Part shown: positions 15,999 through 24,080 of the stretch, piece after piece
How positions within the stretch are numbered: position 1 is the first letter of the stretch
Layout: the number at the start of each line of letters is the position of its first letter
Assembly: GCA_025800305.1 (NCBI GenBank)
Contig: JAOXRY010000097.1
Span: forward strand, 1-28,238
From: Campylobacterales bacterium
Lineage (GTDB): Bacteria > Campylobacterota > Campylobacteria > Campylobacterales > SZUA-545
Reading direction: 5' to 3'
DNA: 28,238 nucleotides
Translations under genes and position numbers: made by a program
Notes under the pieces: generated by a model
Seen by the model: the letters and a program-made list of their open reading frames with translations, nothing else
Told to the model about the DNA's origin: nothing
The model's database searches: none

Positions 15999-16724
15999 TT
16001 AGCTATTTAAAGCATCCTCTATTGAAAATCTTAGATCTACATCTAGATCTGCATTTTTTAACATCCAATCAAGATATCCTGGATCTGAACTGGCAACATC
16101 TTTTATTGACTGTCCTTTATACTTTCCAAATCTAAACTTCTTAATTACAATTGGTTGCTGTGTAAGTTCAACGAGTTTTTCTATCTTATTTGTTTCATCA
16201 CCTAATGCTTTTATTAAATAGCTCATAAGAAAATTAAGAACTATAACATCACCTAGTGCATCATGAGCTTTTACTTCAGCTCCAAGTTTTGCTGCAAACT
16301 CACCCTCTTCTTTATAAAATCCAAGAGCATATCGTAAATATTGAAGAGCATGACTATCAAGATCTGGTTCAAGATGTCTAATACATCTGTATGTATCAAT
16401 AAGAGGGGCATTAAGAATAAATCCCTCTTTTTCCAGCATATCTAAATCAAACTTTGCATTGTGGATAACTAAAACACTATTTTCGTTATTCAGCTCATCT
16501 AGTTTTTTGGCACTGTCTATATCATTATATTCTGGCTTATCAGCTACCATCTCATTGGTAATATGATTTACTGCCATTGCTCCAAATTTAATTGGAAGTG
16601 GAGGCTTGCAAAAATCCATGAAATATTCAACATCTTGCTTTGTTTTTGTAATAAAAGCAAGTTGGCAGATTCTATCTTCGTCTGCTGCTCCTGTTGTTTC
16701 AGTATCTAGAAGAACAAACGTCAT
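15999..16724 (-). CDS. DEDDh 3'-5' exonuclease, ExoX-like
   Basis: A 241-residue nuclease of the DnaQ/ExoX superfamily that would trim single-stranded or mismatched DNA 3' ends with two metal ions. The DEDDh residues are visible: D7 and E9 (LLDTETTG), D93 (HNAKFDLDML), and H154 with D159 (HDALGD). The C-terminal part (about 196-225, KFRFGKYKGQSIKDVASSDP then GYLDWML) is the small domain found at the end of ExoX-type exonucleases, which separates it from the DNA polymerase III epsilon subunit. Its ATG overlaps the nadA stop (ATGA), so it is coupled to nadA. uvrB lies upstream in the same direction; a shared repair role is possible but not shown. Confidence 0.85.
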   Translation of the reverse strand: MTFVLLDTETTGAADEDRICQLAFITKTKQDVEYFMDFCKPPLPIKFGAMAVNHITNEMVADKPEYNDIDSAKKLDELNNENSVLVIHNAKFDLDMLEKEGFILNAPLIDTYRCIRHLEPDLDSHALQYLRYALGFYKEEGEFAAKLGAEVKAHDALGDVIVLNFLMSYLIKALGDETNKIEKLVELTQQPIVIKKFRFGKYKGQSIKDVASSDPGYLDWMLKNADLDVDLRFSIEDALNS

Positions 16725-17716
16725 GATAGCTCCATCATTCTTTCAAGAGCGATTCTTGCCCATTTTACTGTTTCGTCATCTACAATAACCTCATTGATAG
16801 GTTTTTCATCTTCGATACTTTTTAAAACGGCATAAAGCTCTTCTAAAGTTGTCTCATTCATTGTTGGACACTCTGGTTTAGTAGAGGAAAGAACATAAGT
16901 ATTTTTCTCTCTTAATCTATTAACAAGATTAAACTCTGTTCCAATTGCTAATTTTTGATTAATTGGTTGCTCTTTCACCCATTTAATAATCTGAGAAGTA
17001 GATCCAGTAAAATCTGCCTTTGCAACCACAGAAGGATCACACTCTGGATGAACAGCAACTAAAATATCTGGGTATTTCTCTTTGTAAAAATCAATATCAC
17101 TAGGAACAAATAGCTGGTGTACAGAACAAAATCCGTTATAACAGATAATATCAGCGTCAGCAATATTCTTATCAATCCCAATTACAGCAGACTTTAATCC
17201 CATATCATTGGCGATATTTTGTCCTAAACATCTATCAGGAATAAAGAAGATCTTCTTTCCCTCTTTTAAAGCTGTTTCAATAATCATCTTTGCATTGGAG
17301 CTTGTACAAACAAGCCCTCCCATTTTCCCGACTTCTGCTTTTACTGCTGCTGATGAGTTGATATAAGTGATTGGTAAAATATTCTCATTAGGAATACCCG
17401 AATCATTCATGATTTTTACACTTTCTTCATAAGCCTCAACCTCAATCATCTTTGCCATAGAACAACAGGCAATCTTTGGCATTAAAACTCTTTTTTCAGG
17501 AGAAAGAACTTTTACACTTTGCCCCATAAAACCAACACCACAAAAAACAAGATACTTACTATCATCAGCCTTAGCCTTTTTAGCAAGTTCTAAACTATCT
17601 CCTGTGATATCACCAAATTCATAGACTTCATCTTGCTGATAAAAGTGGGCAACTACAGTTACGTCTAATTGGTTTTTTAATCTTTTTATTTCGTTTTTTA
17701 ATTCTTCTTTTGTCAT
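16721..17716 (-). CDS. nadA: Quinolinate synthase NadA
   Basis: Condenses iminoaspartate (from NadB) with dihydroxyacetone phosphate to quinolinate for NAD synthesis; it is cytoplasmic and oxygen-sensitive. The 331-residue protein has the three-fold repeat of the family with VVAHFYQQDEVYEFGDITGD (21-40), FCGVGFMGQSVKVLSPEK (58-75), and GGLVCTSSNAKM. The cluster cysteines are most likely C84 or C85 (KIACCSMA), C197 (YNGFCSVH) and C283 (TKPECPTMNETTLEEL). HPECDP (224-229) is also conserved. The start is ATG with AAGAG about seven bases upstream. It follows uvrB after 68 bp, a gap that may hold its own promoter (TAAAAT at 17751-17746). The exonuclease gene overlaps its end. nadB and nadC are not in the window. 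Confidence 0.97.
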   Translation of the reverse strand: MTKEELKNEIKRLKNQLDVTVVAHFYQQDEVYEFGDITGDSLELAKKAKADDSKYLVFCGVGFMGQSVKVLSPEKRVLMPKIACCSMAKMIEVEAYEESVKIMNDSGIPNENILPITYINSSAAVKAEVGKMGGLVCTSSNAKMIIETALKEGKKIFFIPDRCLGQNIANDMGLKSAVIGIDKNIADADIICYNGFCSVHQLFVPSDIDFYKEKYPDILVAVHPECDPSVVAKADFTGSTSQIIKWVKEQPINQKLAIGTEFNLVNRLREKNTYVLSSTKPECPTMNETTLEELYAVLKSIEDEKPINEVIVDDETVKWARIALERMMELS

Positions 17717-17784
17717 ATATTTCTCTTTAATTTTCTAGGAACACTATTTTAGCTAAAAAGTTTTACAGTTAAATACCATACAAC

Positions 17785-19761
17785 CTATAAACTTCTAATT
17801 TTAGAGATCTCATCACGAAGCCTAGCTGCCTCTTCAAAATCTAGCTGTTTTGCTGCACCTTGCATCTTCACTGTCAACTCTTTTATCAGATCTTTTTTAG
17901 CTTCTGGTGGCATCTTATTAAGCTTCTCTTTTTTCTGTCTTAGAAGTTCTGCTGGATCTTCGTTTCTTAAAGTCTCATCAATTTTTCTTGCAACACTTTT
18001 TGGAGTGATTCCGTGTTCTTTATTGTACTGTTCTTGTTTTTCTCTTCTATCGTTACTTGTTCCAATTGCTCTCTCTAATGAACCTGTCATCTTATCAGCA
18101 AAGATTAGAACCCTACCATTTACATTTCTAGCAGCTCTTCCCATTGTTTGAATCAAAGCTGTTTCAGATCTTAAAAAACCTTCTTTATCTGCGTCAAGAA
18201 TGGCAACTAAGGCAACTTCTGGAAGATCTAATCCTTCTCTTAAAAGGTTGATTCCAATAAGCATATCAAACTCACCAGTTCTTAGCCCTCTAATAATCTC
18301 ATTTCTCTCAATTGCGTCGATGTCAGAATGAAGATACTTTACTTTCATTCCAAGACTTAGATAGTATTTTTGAAGTTCTTCACTCATCTTTTTTGTAAGA
18401 GTTGTTACAAGAACTCTATCTCCAGCTTCAATTACTTTTTTTGCTTCATCAAAAAGTTTTTGTACTTGGTTTTCTATTGGAAAGATCTCAATTGTTGGAT
18501 CTAAAAGTCCTGTTGGTCTTACGATCTGTTCTGCAATTACTTTGGAATTTTCCATCTCAAAATCATTTGGAGTTGCTGAAACAAAAAGGAATTTATCTGT
18601 AATATTTAGATACTCATCAATCATTAAAGGTCGATTATCCAAAGCACTTGGAAGTCTAAATCCATACTCAACAAGAACCTCTTTTCTTGAACGGTCTCCT
18701 GCGTACATTCCTCTAAACTGAGAAAGAGAAACATGAGATTCATCAACAATGACTAAGAAATCTTTATCATCTTTCATTTTGAAATAATCTAAAAGAGAAT
18801 AAGGAGTTTCCCCTGGTTTTTTCCCTGCTAAATATCTAGAGTAGTTCTCAATTCCTTTACAGCTGCCTGTTGCTCTTAGCATTTCTAGATCAAATTCAAT
18901 TCTCTGTTTTAATCTTGCTGCTTCCACAAGCTGATTATTACTTTCATAAAAAGCTAATCTCTCATCCAGTTCTTCTTCAATCTGATTACAGATCTTCCCC
19001 ATCTTCTCTGTTTCAACAACAAAGTTATTGGCAGCATAAATTGTAATTTCTTCTGGTTTATCTAAGATCTCCCCTGTAAGATAATCAAAAATCACAATTC
19101 TCTCTATCTCATCACCAAAGAACTCAACTCTTACAGCTTTATCTTCCCAGTAAGCAGGAAAGATCTCAACAACCTCTCCTTTTACTCTGATATCTCCACG
19201 ATCAAAAAACTTATCGTTTCTTTTGTACCCCATATCAACAAGTCTTAAAAGATACTCTCTTTGATTTATCTCATCACCAACACCAATTTTGCTGATCATC
19301 TTTTTGAATTCAACAGGGTTACCAAGACCGTAATTTGCAGAAACAGAAGCGATAATAATTACATCGTCATAATCAAGTAGCGAAGCAGTAGCGGAAAGTC
19401 TTAATCTTTCTAGTTCATCATTAATAGAAGAATCTTTTTCAATAAACAGATCTTGCCTTGGAATATAGGCTTCTGGCTGATAATAGTCATAATAAGAGAT
19501 AAAGTATTCAACATGATTATTTGGAAAAAATTGTTTAAACTCGTGGTAGAGCTGGGCTGCTAGAGTTTTGTTATGTGTCATAATAATTGTTGGGATCTGT
19601 AGTTTTTGAATTACATTTGCCATGGTAAAAGTCTTACCACTTCCTGTAACTCCTAAAAGAGTTTGAAACTTGTTTCCTTTTTCAATAGAATCTACAAGAT
19701 CTTCGATAGCCTGAGGTTGGTCTCCCATTGGAGCGAATTCACTGTTTAGTTGAAATTTCAA
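17785..19761 (-). CDS. uvrB: UvrABC excinuclease subunit B
   Basis: Damage-verifying helicase of nucleotide excision repair. The protein is 658 residues, a normal length. Seen in order: GDQPQAI Q-motif (13-19), Walker A GVTGSGKT (37-44), the beta-hairpin segment YYDYYQPEAYIP (about 92-103), DESH Walker B in the second RecA domain region, VATPND-like SATPNDFE, helicase motifs TLTKKMSEEL, GINLLREGLDLPEV and QTMGRAARN, and the C-terminal UVR motif (LDFEEAARLRDEISKIRSL) that binds UvrC. The TTG start has AAGGAG five bases upstream. It sits nine bases after the UreH-like gene. A LexA box was not apparent, though Campylobacterota usually lack a LexA SOS system. Confidence 0.98.
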   Translation of the reverse strand: MKFQLNSEFAPMGDQPQAIEDLVDSIEKGNKFQTLLGVTGSGKTFTMANVIQKLQIPTIIMTHNKTLAAQLYHEFKQFFPNNHVEYFISYYDYYQPEAYIPRQDLFIEKDSSINDELERLRLSATASLLDYDDVIIIASVSANYGLGNPVEFKKMISKIGVGDEINQREYLLRLVDMGYKRNDKFFDRGDIRVKGEVVEIFPAYWEDKAVRVEFFGDEIERIVIFDYLTGEILDKPEEITIYAANNFVVETEKMGKICNQIEEELDERLAFYESNNQLVEAARLKQRIEFDLEMLRATGSCKGIENYSRYLAGKKPGETPYSLLDYFKMKDDKDFLVIVDESHVSLSQFRGMYAGDRSRKEVLVEYGFRLPSALDNRPLMIDEYLNITDKFLFVSATPNDFEMENSKVIAEQIVRPTGLLDPTIEIFPIENQVQKLFDEAKKVIEAGDRVLVTTLTKKMSEELQKYYLSLGMKVKYLHSDIDAIERNEIIRGLRTGEFDMLIGINLLREGLDLPEVALVAILDADKEGFLRSETALIQTMGRAARNVNGRVLIFADKMTGSLERAIGTSNDRREKQEQYNKEHGITPKSVARKIDETLRNEDPAELLRQKKEKLNKMPPEAKKDLIKELTVKMQGAAKQLDFEEAARLRDEISKIRSL

Positions 19762-19770
19762 ATTTTCTCC

Positions 19771-20478
19771 TTAGTGACAGTTTAGTAATGTCATTGATGG
19801 ATTCATAATAAATCCATAACTTTTAAAAAGTGTATATATCCCATAAGCAATAACAGCTATTGAAGCGATTTTAATCATCAGATCTCTAAAGCTTTGTTGT
19901 TTTAAAAATCCAACAAAATACCCTAAAGAAAACATAGCTGGTAGTGTAGATAACCCAAAAACAGCCATTACCAATCCACCAAGAAAAGGATCTGCTGTAC
20001 TAGCTGCGGTAATAGCAAAAAAATAGACAAATCCACATGGCAACAACCCATTCAACATTCCAAGAAGAAAAAAGCTTGGTACTGTTTTGCTTTTTAAAAG
20101 ATATGTAAAAGTTCTTTTATACCATTGTCGATTTGATACGCTATGTTCAATCAATGTTAAAAATTGAAACTTACCAATTAAAGAAAGTCCTGCTAAAACC
20201 ATAAAAGTACCTGCAATAAAATATAAAATTCCGTTGGTCACATTGTTAAAAGCCACAATGCTCCCTAAATATCCAAAAAAAACTCCTAATGCTACATATG
20301 TAGTTATCCTTCCAAAGGAGTAACTAAGATGAGATAAAATCTGTGTTAATTTTTGATTTGTGTTATCAACTTTTGAAGCAGAATATGCAATAACAATCCC
20401 ACCACACATTCCAATACAGTGACCAAAGCTTCCCAAAAAAGCGATTGTAACTATTGTAGTAAAATCAACTATTGCCAA
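19771..20478 (-). CDS. UreH/DsbD-type membrane protein (sulfite exporter TauE/SafE-like)
   Basis: A 235-residue polytopic membrane protein with about six hydrophobic segments and the typical GSFGHCIGMCGGIVIAYS motif (16-33) of the UreH/DsbD_2 family. In bacteria these proteins occur with metal (nickel, copper) or cytochrome-assembly genes. A second conserved segment, LLGMLNGLLPCGFVYFF (about 137-153), has the buried cysteine expected in the repeated half. The protein also ends in Cys-His (LLNCH). It overlaps the NosL-like lipoprotein gene by 14 bp, which supports a shared role in copper handling. That link is inference. The start is TTG with AGAG five bases upstream. The family is clear, the substrate is unknown. 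Confidence 0.8.
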   Translation of the reverse strand: MAIVDFTTIVTIAFLGSFGHCIGMCGGIVIAYSASKVDNTNQKLTQILSHLSYSFGRITTYVALGVFFGYLGSIVAFNNVTNGILYFIAGTFMVLAGLSLIGKFQFLTLIEHSVSNRQWYKRTFTYLLKSKTVPSFFLLGMLNGLLPCGFVYFFAITAASTADPFLGGLVMAVFGLSTLPAMFSLGYFVGFLKQQSFRDLMIKIASIAVIAYGIYTLFKSYGFIMNPSMTLLNCH

Positions 20479-20941
20479 GTAGTCTCTTTTTTATTTGTGG
20501 GTTAGTTAGGTTCTCACCTCTAAACATTCTTAGCTTCATAGTTTCGTAATCAATAAATTTTTCTTCTCTTTGTTCATAAGCACCAAAACCATACTTCATA
20601 GGAGTTTCATCAGTTAAACTAAACCATGTGTCTTCTGCTTTTATATACCTGTTTGTATCCATTGTATAAAACCAGATTGTCGGATTTTTAATCTCTGTTT
20701 TTTTCAAAAACATTGGAAGACTTCCTGGATCATGGAAAAACCATGTTTTGCCATCTTCTGAAATAAGCTGTGCTGAAAACTTAAGTCCACTTACTGTCAT
20801 TCCACAGTCAGCATCTTTAGTTGTTTTAAAATCAAAAGTCAATGGTTTTTTATTAAAGTTTCCCTCTTTAACAAGGGTCTGTGTTTCACATCCGTAGAAA
20901 AAAATTAGAATAAATAGTATAGGAATTTTTTTAATAGCCAC
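20465..20941 (-). CDS. NosL-like copper-binding lipoprotein
   Basis: A secreted lipoprotein of about 156-158 residues resembling NosL, the outer- or inner-membrane-anchored Cu(I) chaperone first known from nitrous oxide reductase maturation. Seen: a short signal peptide ending in a lipobox-like FFYGC (an unusual box, without the Leu at -3), then the NosL marker DCGMTVSGLKFSAQLISEDG, the FHDPGSL metal-site region, and ETPMKYGFGAYEQ, which matches NosL's TPMGYGF segment. No nosZ or other nos genes are nearby. Its gene overlaps a UreH/DsbD-type transporter gene, so the pair may handle copper for another enzyme. Start: GTG at 20941 has AAGGA only one base upstream, while ATT at 20935 lies seven bases from it and would begin (M)KKIPILFILIFF, so the start is uncertain. 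Confidence 0.75.
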   Translation of the reverse strand: MAIKKIPILFILIFFYGCETQTLVKEGNFNKKPLTFDFKTTKDADCGMTVSGLKFSAQLISEDGKTWFFHDPGSLPMFLKKTEIKNPTIWFYTMDTNRYIKAEDTWFSLTDETPMKYGFGAYEQREEKFIDYETMKLRMFRGENLTNPQIKKRLLGNS

Positions 20942-20942
20942 T

Positions 20943-20947
20943 TCCTT
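20943..20947 (-). promoter_or_regulatory. Shine-Dalgarno of the NosL-like gene, too close to its GTG
   Basis: Minus-strand AAGGA ends one base before GTG (20941) and seven bases before an in-frame ATT (20935). Standard spacing favours the ATT, which is otherwise a very rare start codon. Confidence 0.45.
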
Positions 20948-20996
20948 TAGAAAAAGTAAACTCTGATTATACCATTTAGAAGATATTTTTAGGTTA

Positions 20997-21020
20997 AGAC
21001 CATCTAATTAAAGATGGTCT
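20997..21020 (-). terminator. Hairpin after the chemotaxis receptor gene, weak terminator candidate
   Basis: AGACCATCT and AGATGGTCT form a 9-bp perfect stem with a six-base loop (AATTAA), 19 bases past the MCP stop codon. On the minus strand the stem is followed by TAACCTAAAAATATC, with no run of T, so it may be an mRNA-stabilising or Rho-linked structure instead of an intrinsic terminator. It is in the longest gap of this part of the run. Confidence 0.45.
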
Positions 21021-21038
21021 ATTTGAAGATTAGAACTC

Positions 21039-23054
21039 CTAGAATTCTTTTAAATCATCTTCACCTAAAGGAAAGATATCATCACTTTTTGATGATATTG
21101 GTTTTGATGCTCTTGGTGCTGGCTTATGTGCCACTTGCTTATGTGGAGTTGGTTTAGGTGGACTCATCTTTCTTGGTGCTGAAGACGAAGAAGCAGATGT
21201 TGCTCCGTCAACATGAATTCCAACTACATCAGCTAAATTATTAATGCTATCCATCATTGATACAGATTGTGCTGATAACTCTTCTGCTGCAGCCGCTGCT
21301 TCTTCGCTTGTTGCTGCATTTTGTTGGGTTACTTCATCAATATTACTCATTGAACTAGCAATTTGAGTCATACCTTCTGCTTGTTCTCTTGAACTAATAG
21401 CTATCTCACCAATAAGATCTGAAGTCTTTTTCGCTCTATCTAGAATAATTTGGAAAGATTCATTTGTTGCACTTGCGATCTCACTACCATTCTTTATCTG
21501 GTTAATTGCTTCTTCAATAATATCTGTTGTCTCTTTTGCTGCGTTTGCAGATCTTTGTGCTAGATTTTTTACTTCATCAGCAACAACTGCAAAACCTAAG
21601 CCATGTTCTCCTGCTCTTGCTGCTTCAACTGCAGCATTAAGTGCTAGAAGGTTTGTTTGGAATGCAATTTCATCGATTGTTTTTACAATTTTTGCAATTT
21701 GTTCTGACGCTTCTGTTGTTCTTTCCATGGAAACCATAAGCTCTTGTACTTTTGTATTTCCTTCTTCGGCAGCTTCATTTGCACCTTTTGCCAAAATATC
21801 TGCTTCTCTTGCATTTTCACTACTTTGGTTAATAATTGCTGTTGACTCTTCAACAGTTGCACTTACCTCTTCTACTGCTGATGCTTGTTGCGTTGAACCA
21901 TCTGCTAGTGATGTAGCTGCAGATGCAATCTCATTTGCAGCAGATACTACTTGATTACTTCCTTCACCAATAACTTCTACAGCACTGATAATTGGTCTTG
22001 AAACAAAATTGCCAAGAGCTAGTGCAATACCAAGAATAACCACAATAAAAATTATTCCCATAACCACGGCAATATCTCTTAGACTTGTAACAGCTTGAAG
22101 AACTTCCCACTCATCCATTTCTGCAATTAGTGCCCACTTAACTCCAAATACATCAATTGTTGTATAAGAAGAGTAAACAGGGTTTCCGTTGTAATCTACA
22201 ATCACTTTTGTATCTGATTTACCAGAGAATGCATCAGTTGTTGCTTCTGTTTTTACAGAACCTTTAGTAGGATTTGCAAAAGAAGCTTTTAAACTATGAT
22301 TTTTAGGATCAAGATAGCTATCTGATCTCATTAGAAGATCTTGTCCTACTAAATATGTCTCTCCAGATTCACCCATACCTGTTCTATTTTGCATAATTTC
22401 ATTAAATAGTTCTGGGCTTAACTGAACAGCAACCACACCTTTTACCTGTCCTTCATCAATAATTGGTGTAGCCATAAACATTGCAGGTTCATTATTTGAT
22501 GGTCCATAAGGTTCCATATCTGCAAAAGCTGTTCTTCCTGTTCTAAGTGCTTCTTTCCATGCTTTTGCTAACCCACTATCTCTTAAGCTACCTACAGATA
22601 GATTTTCACCTAAATCTGATTCTCTTGTAACAGTGTACATAACATGACCATGGTCTTTACAAATAATAAACATATCATAAAGTTTGTTATCTTGGATGAA
22701 TTTTTTATATCTTGCATCTTGCTCACTATAGATATTTAAAACTTCAGATTTATTAATGATGTTAAAAGGACCGTCTGCTCTAACTTTGTAATTAATATGT
22801 TGTTCTACTAGTGCATCTACAAGATTAGAGATATCTTTGCTACTTCCCAAAGTTTTAATAGCTGCTTCAACCATATTCACATAAACTTTTACCTCATGCT
22901 TTTTAAGTTCCCTAGCCATTTCCAATTTAGCAACAGCATCTTTTTCCAATGCATCTGCCGACTTAACATATGAGCTTATACCCATAACCAAAAACGGTAT
23001 TAAACCGACCGATAGCAACGCAATGATAAGTTGCTTTTTAAGGGTCATTTTCAT
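21039..23054 (-). CDS. Methyl-accepting chemotaxis protein with Cache sensor and tethered tail
   Basis: A transmembrane chemoreceptor of 671 residues. A first membrane segment (about 7-28, QLIIALLSVGLIPFLVMG) leads to a periplasmic double-Cache-like sensor (about 30-325; YTVTRESDLGENLSVGSLRD and VAVQLSPELFNEIM regions), a second segment near 330-350 (IAVVMGIIFIVVILGIALAL), then a long cytoplasmic coiled coil. The signalling tip is intact: EIAFQTNLLALNAAVEAARA then GEHGLGFAVVADEVKNLAQR. No standard HAMP is obvious between TM2 and the methylation helices. After a proline-rich linker (SPPKPTPHKQVAHKP) the protein ends DDLKEF, similar to the x-W-x-x-F pentapeptides that recruit CheR/CheB. I chose ATG at 23054; a TTG at 23069 is also open. 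The ligand is unknown. Confidence 0.93.
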   Translation of the reverse strand: MKMTLKKQLIIALLSVGLIPFLVMGISSYVKSADALEKDAVAKLEMARELKKHEVKVYVNMVEAAIKTLGSSKDISNLVDALVEQHINYKVRADGPFNIINKSEVLNIYSEQDARYKKFIQDNKLYDMFIICKDHGHVMYTVTRESDLGENLSVGSLRDSGLAKAWKEALRTGRTAFADMEPYGPSNNEPAMFMATPIIDEGQVKGVVAVQLSPELFNEIMQNRTGMGESGETYLVGQDLLMRSDSYLDPKNHSLKASFANPTKGSVKTEATTDAFSGKSDTKVIVDYNGNPVYSSYTTIDVFGVKWALIAEMDEWEVLQAVTSLRDIAVVMGIIFIVVILGIALALGNFVSRPIISAVEVIGEGSNQVVSAANEIASAATSLADGSTQQASAVEEVSATVEESTAIINQSSENAREADILAKGANEAAEEGNTKVQELMVSMERTTEASEQIAKIVKTIDEIAFQTNLLALNAAVEAARAGEHGLGFAVVADEVKNLAQRSANAAKETTDIIEEAINQIKNGSEIASATNESFQIILDRAKKTSDLIGEIAISSREQAEGMTQIASSMSNIDEVTQQNAATSEEAAAAAEELSAQSVSMMDSINNLADVVGIHVDGATSASSSSAPRKMSPPKPTPHKQVAHKPAPRASKPISSKSDDIFPLGEDDLKEF

Positions 23055-23087
23055 CCTCTTAACTCCCAAGATTTTTTTATTATTGTT

Positions 23088-23093
23088 ATTGTA
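23088..23093 (-). promoter_or_regulatory. Candidate -10 box upstream of the chemoreceptor gene
   Basis: Minus-strand TACAAT (five of six to TATAAT) lies in the short gap after the 311-residue protein gene, giving a leader of about 27 bases before the ATG. No good -35 is visible. The gene may also be read through from upstream. Confidence 0.3.
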
Positions 23094-23123
23094 CCAAATA
23101 GATCGTAAGTTTTGTGATATATT

Positions 23124-24059
23124 TTAAAAAAGTTCTAAATCTTCATCTACGTTCTGTCCAGATATAATGGAAACTATTGTATCTATACTACTAATTATTG
23201 ATGAATCCAATGAATTTGGATCTTCAATTCCTTCTTCAAAAAGTGAAACTCTCCAGTCCATTAAATCATTGGCTAAACCTTCAACAACCACTGTCATACT
23301 CTCTTTTTTCTTCTCATCTTCTATAAAGTTTTGATGTTCTAATAAAGAGTTTGCAAGGTCTATTAATTTAGCCGCAAGATTTCCAAAAAGATTACTTGTT
23401 GCAAGAGTCTCTCCATATTTTTTAAAATCTGCTGAAATTGCCTTTACTGTATCAGTTTCAGCTTTTCCAAAAGAGATTAGTATTGCATTATTATTAATAT
23501 CCTCTTCCAACTCTGTTAGTTCAGCAAGGCTAAACTCATTAAGCTCTTCCTCAAAAGTTTCTAATTCTTTTTCTTTTTTTACTTCTGTAACTACAATTGG
23601 TTGGGAAAAGAACTCTTTTTTATCAGTTTTCTTTTGAAGTCTTTCTGTATATTCAATCATTACACCTTCAAAGTTTAAATCTGCTACTTTTTCCAGTTCT
23701 TTTAATATGTTTATATTTACAACACTTTCATCGTAAGTGTAATTGATAAGGGTGTTTTTAAGTCCTGAACAGATAATAAATAGGTCGTTTAAAGAGATAT
23801 TTCTCTTTTGAAAAAAATCTAAAAGAACAATCACCACAGGACAATTTCCTATCTGTTCTTTTTGACTAATTACATCTAAAAAATATTGGATAACTCTAAG
23901 ACCAAAGTGCTTGGCAAAAAACTGAGGATTGATTCTATATTTTTCCAATCTGGCTATTACAAGATCAGAAGTTGCCCAACTTAGGGCAATCTGAAGCTTG
24001 TCGTTTTCTATAGTATCAGAAATGTGGGAGATATTCTCAAACTTTTTAGTTTTTGTCAT
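23124..24059 (-). CDS. Unknown 311-residue acidic cytoplasmic protein next to a chemoreceptor
   Basis: I do not recognise a family. There is no signal peptide or membrane segment. The first ~130 residues look like a compact helical bundle (SWATSDLVIARLEKYRINPQ, FLDVISQKEQIGNCPVVIVL). This is followed by a lysine/glutamate-rich hinge (about 143-185) and a second helical region (about 190-300) with FKKYGETLATSNLFGNLAAK and VVVEGLANDLMDWRVSLFEE. That second part resembles four-helix bundles of signalling proteins in style, but I see no H-box. The C-terminus is VDEDLELF, close to the DDLKEF tail of the chemoreceptor 69 bp downstream. ATG at 24059 has GGAAGAG upstream; it lies 21 bp after nrdA. 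A role in signalling with the receptor is speculative, based on the shared tail and adjacency. Confidence 0.75.
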   Translation of the reverse strand: MTKTKKFENISHISDTIENDKLQIALSWATSDLVIARLEKYRINPQFFAKHFGLRVIQYFLDVISQKEQIGNCPVVIVLLDFFQKRNISLNDLFIICSGLKNTLINYTYDESVVNINILKELEKVADLNFEGVMIEYTERLQKKTDKKEFFSQPIVVTEVKKEKELETFEEELNEFSLAELTELEEDINNNAILISFGKAETDTVKAISADFKKYGETLATSNLFGNLAAKLIDLANSLLEHQNFIEDEKKKESMTVVVEGLANDLMDWRVSLFEEGIEDPNSLDSSIISSIDTIVSIISGQNVDEDLELF

Positions 24060-24080
24060 ATCTCTTCCTTTTTATTTAGT

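Noticed and set aside
17747..17758. TTTTAGCTAAAA palindrome upstream of nadA as a regulator site
   Set aside because: It is a short AT-rich palindrome overlapping a possible -10 box and does not match a NAD-regulator site I know. Such sequences are frequent by chance in this base composition.
20997..21020. Strong intrinsic terminator after the chemoreceptor gene
   Set aside because: The stem is perfect but neither strand shows a T-run after it, so I list it only as a weak candidate.
23090..23125. Flagellar sigma-28 promoter for the chemoreceptor
   Set aside because: A CGAT with a TAAA upstream is present on the minus strand, but the spacing (17) and the rest of the -10 do not match the Campylobacterota consensus well.
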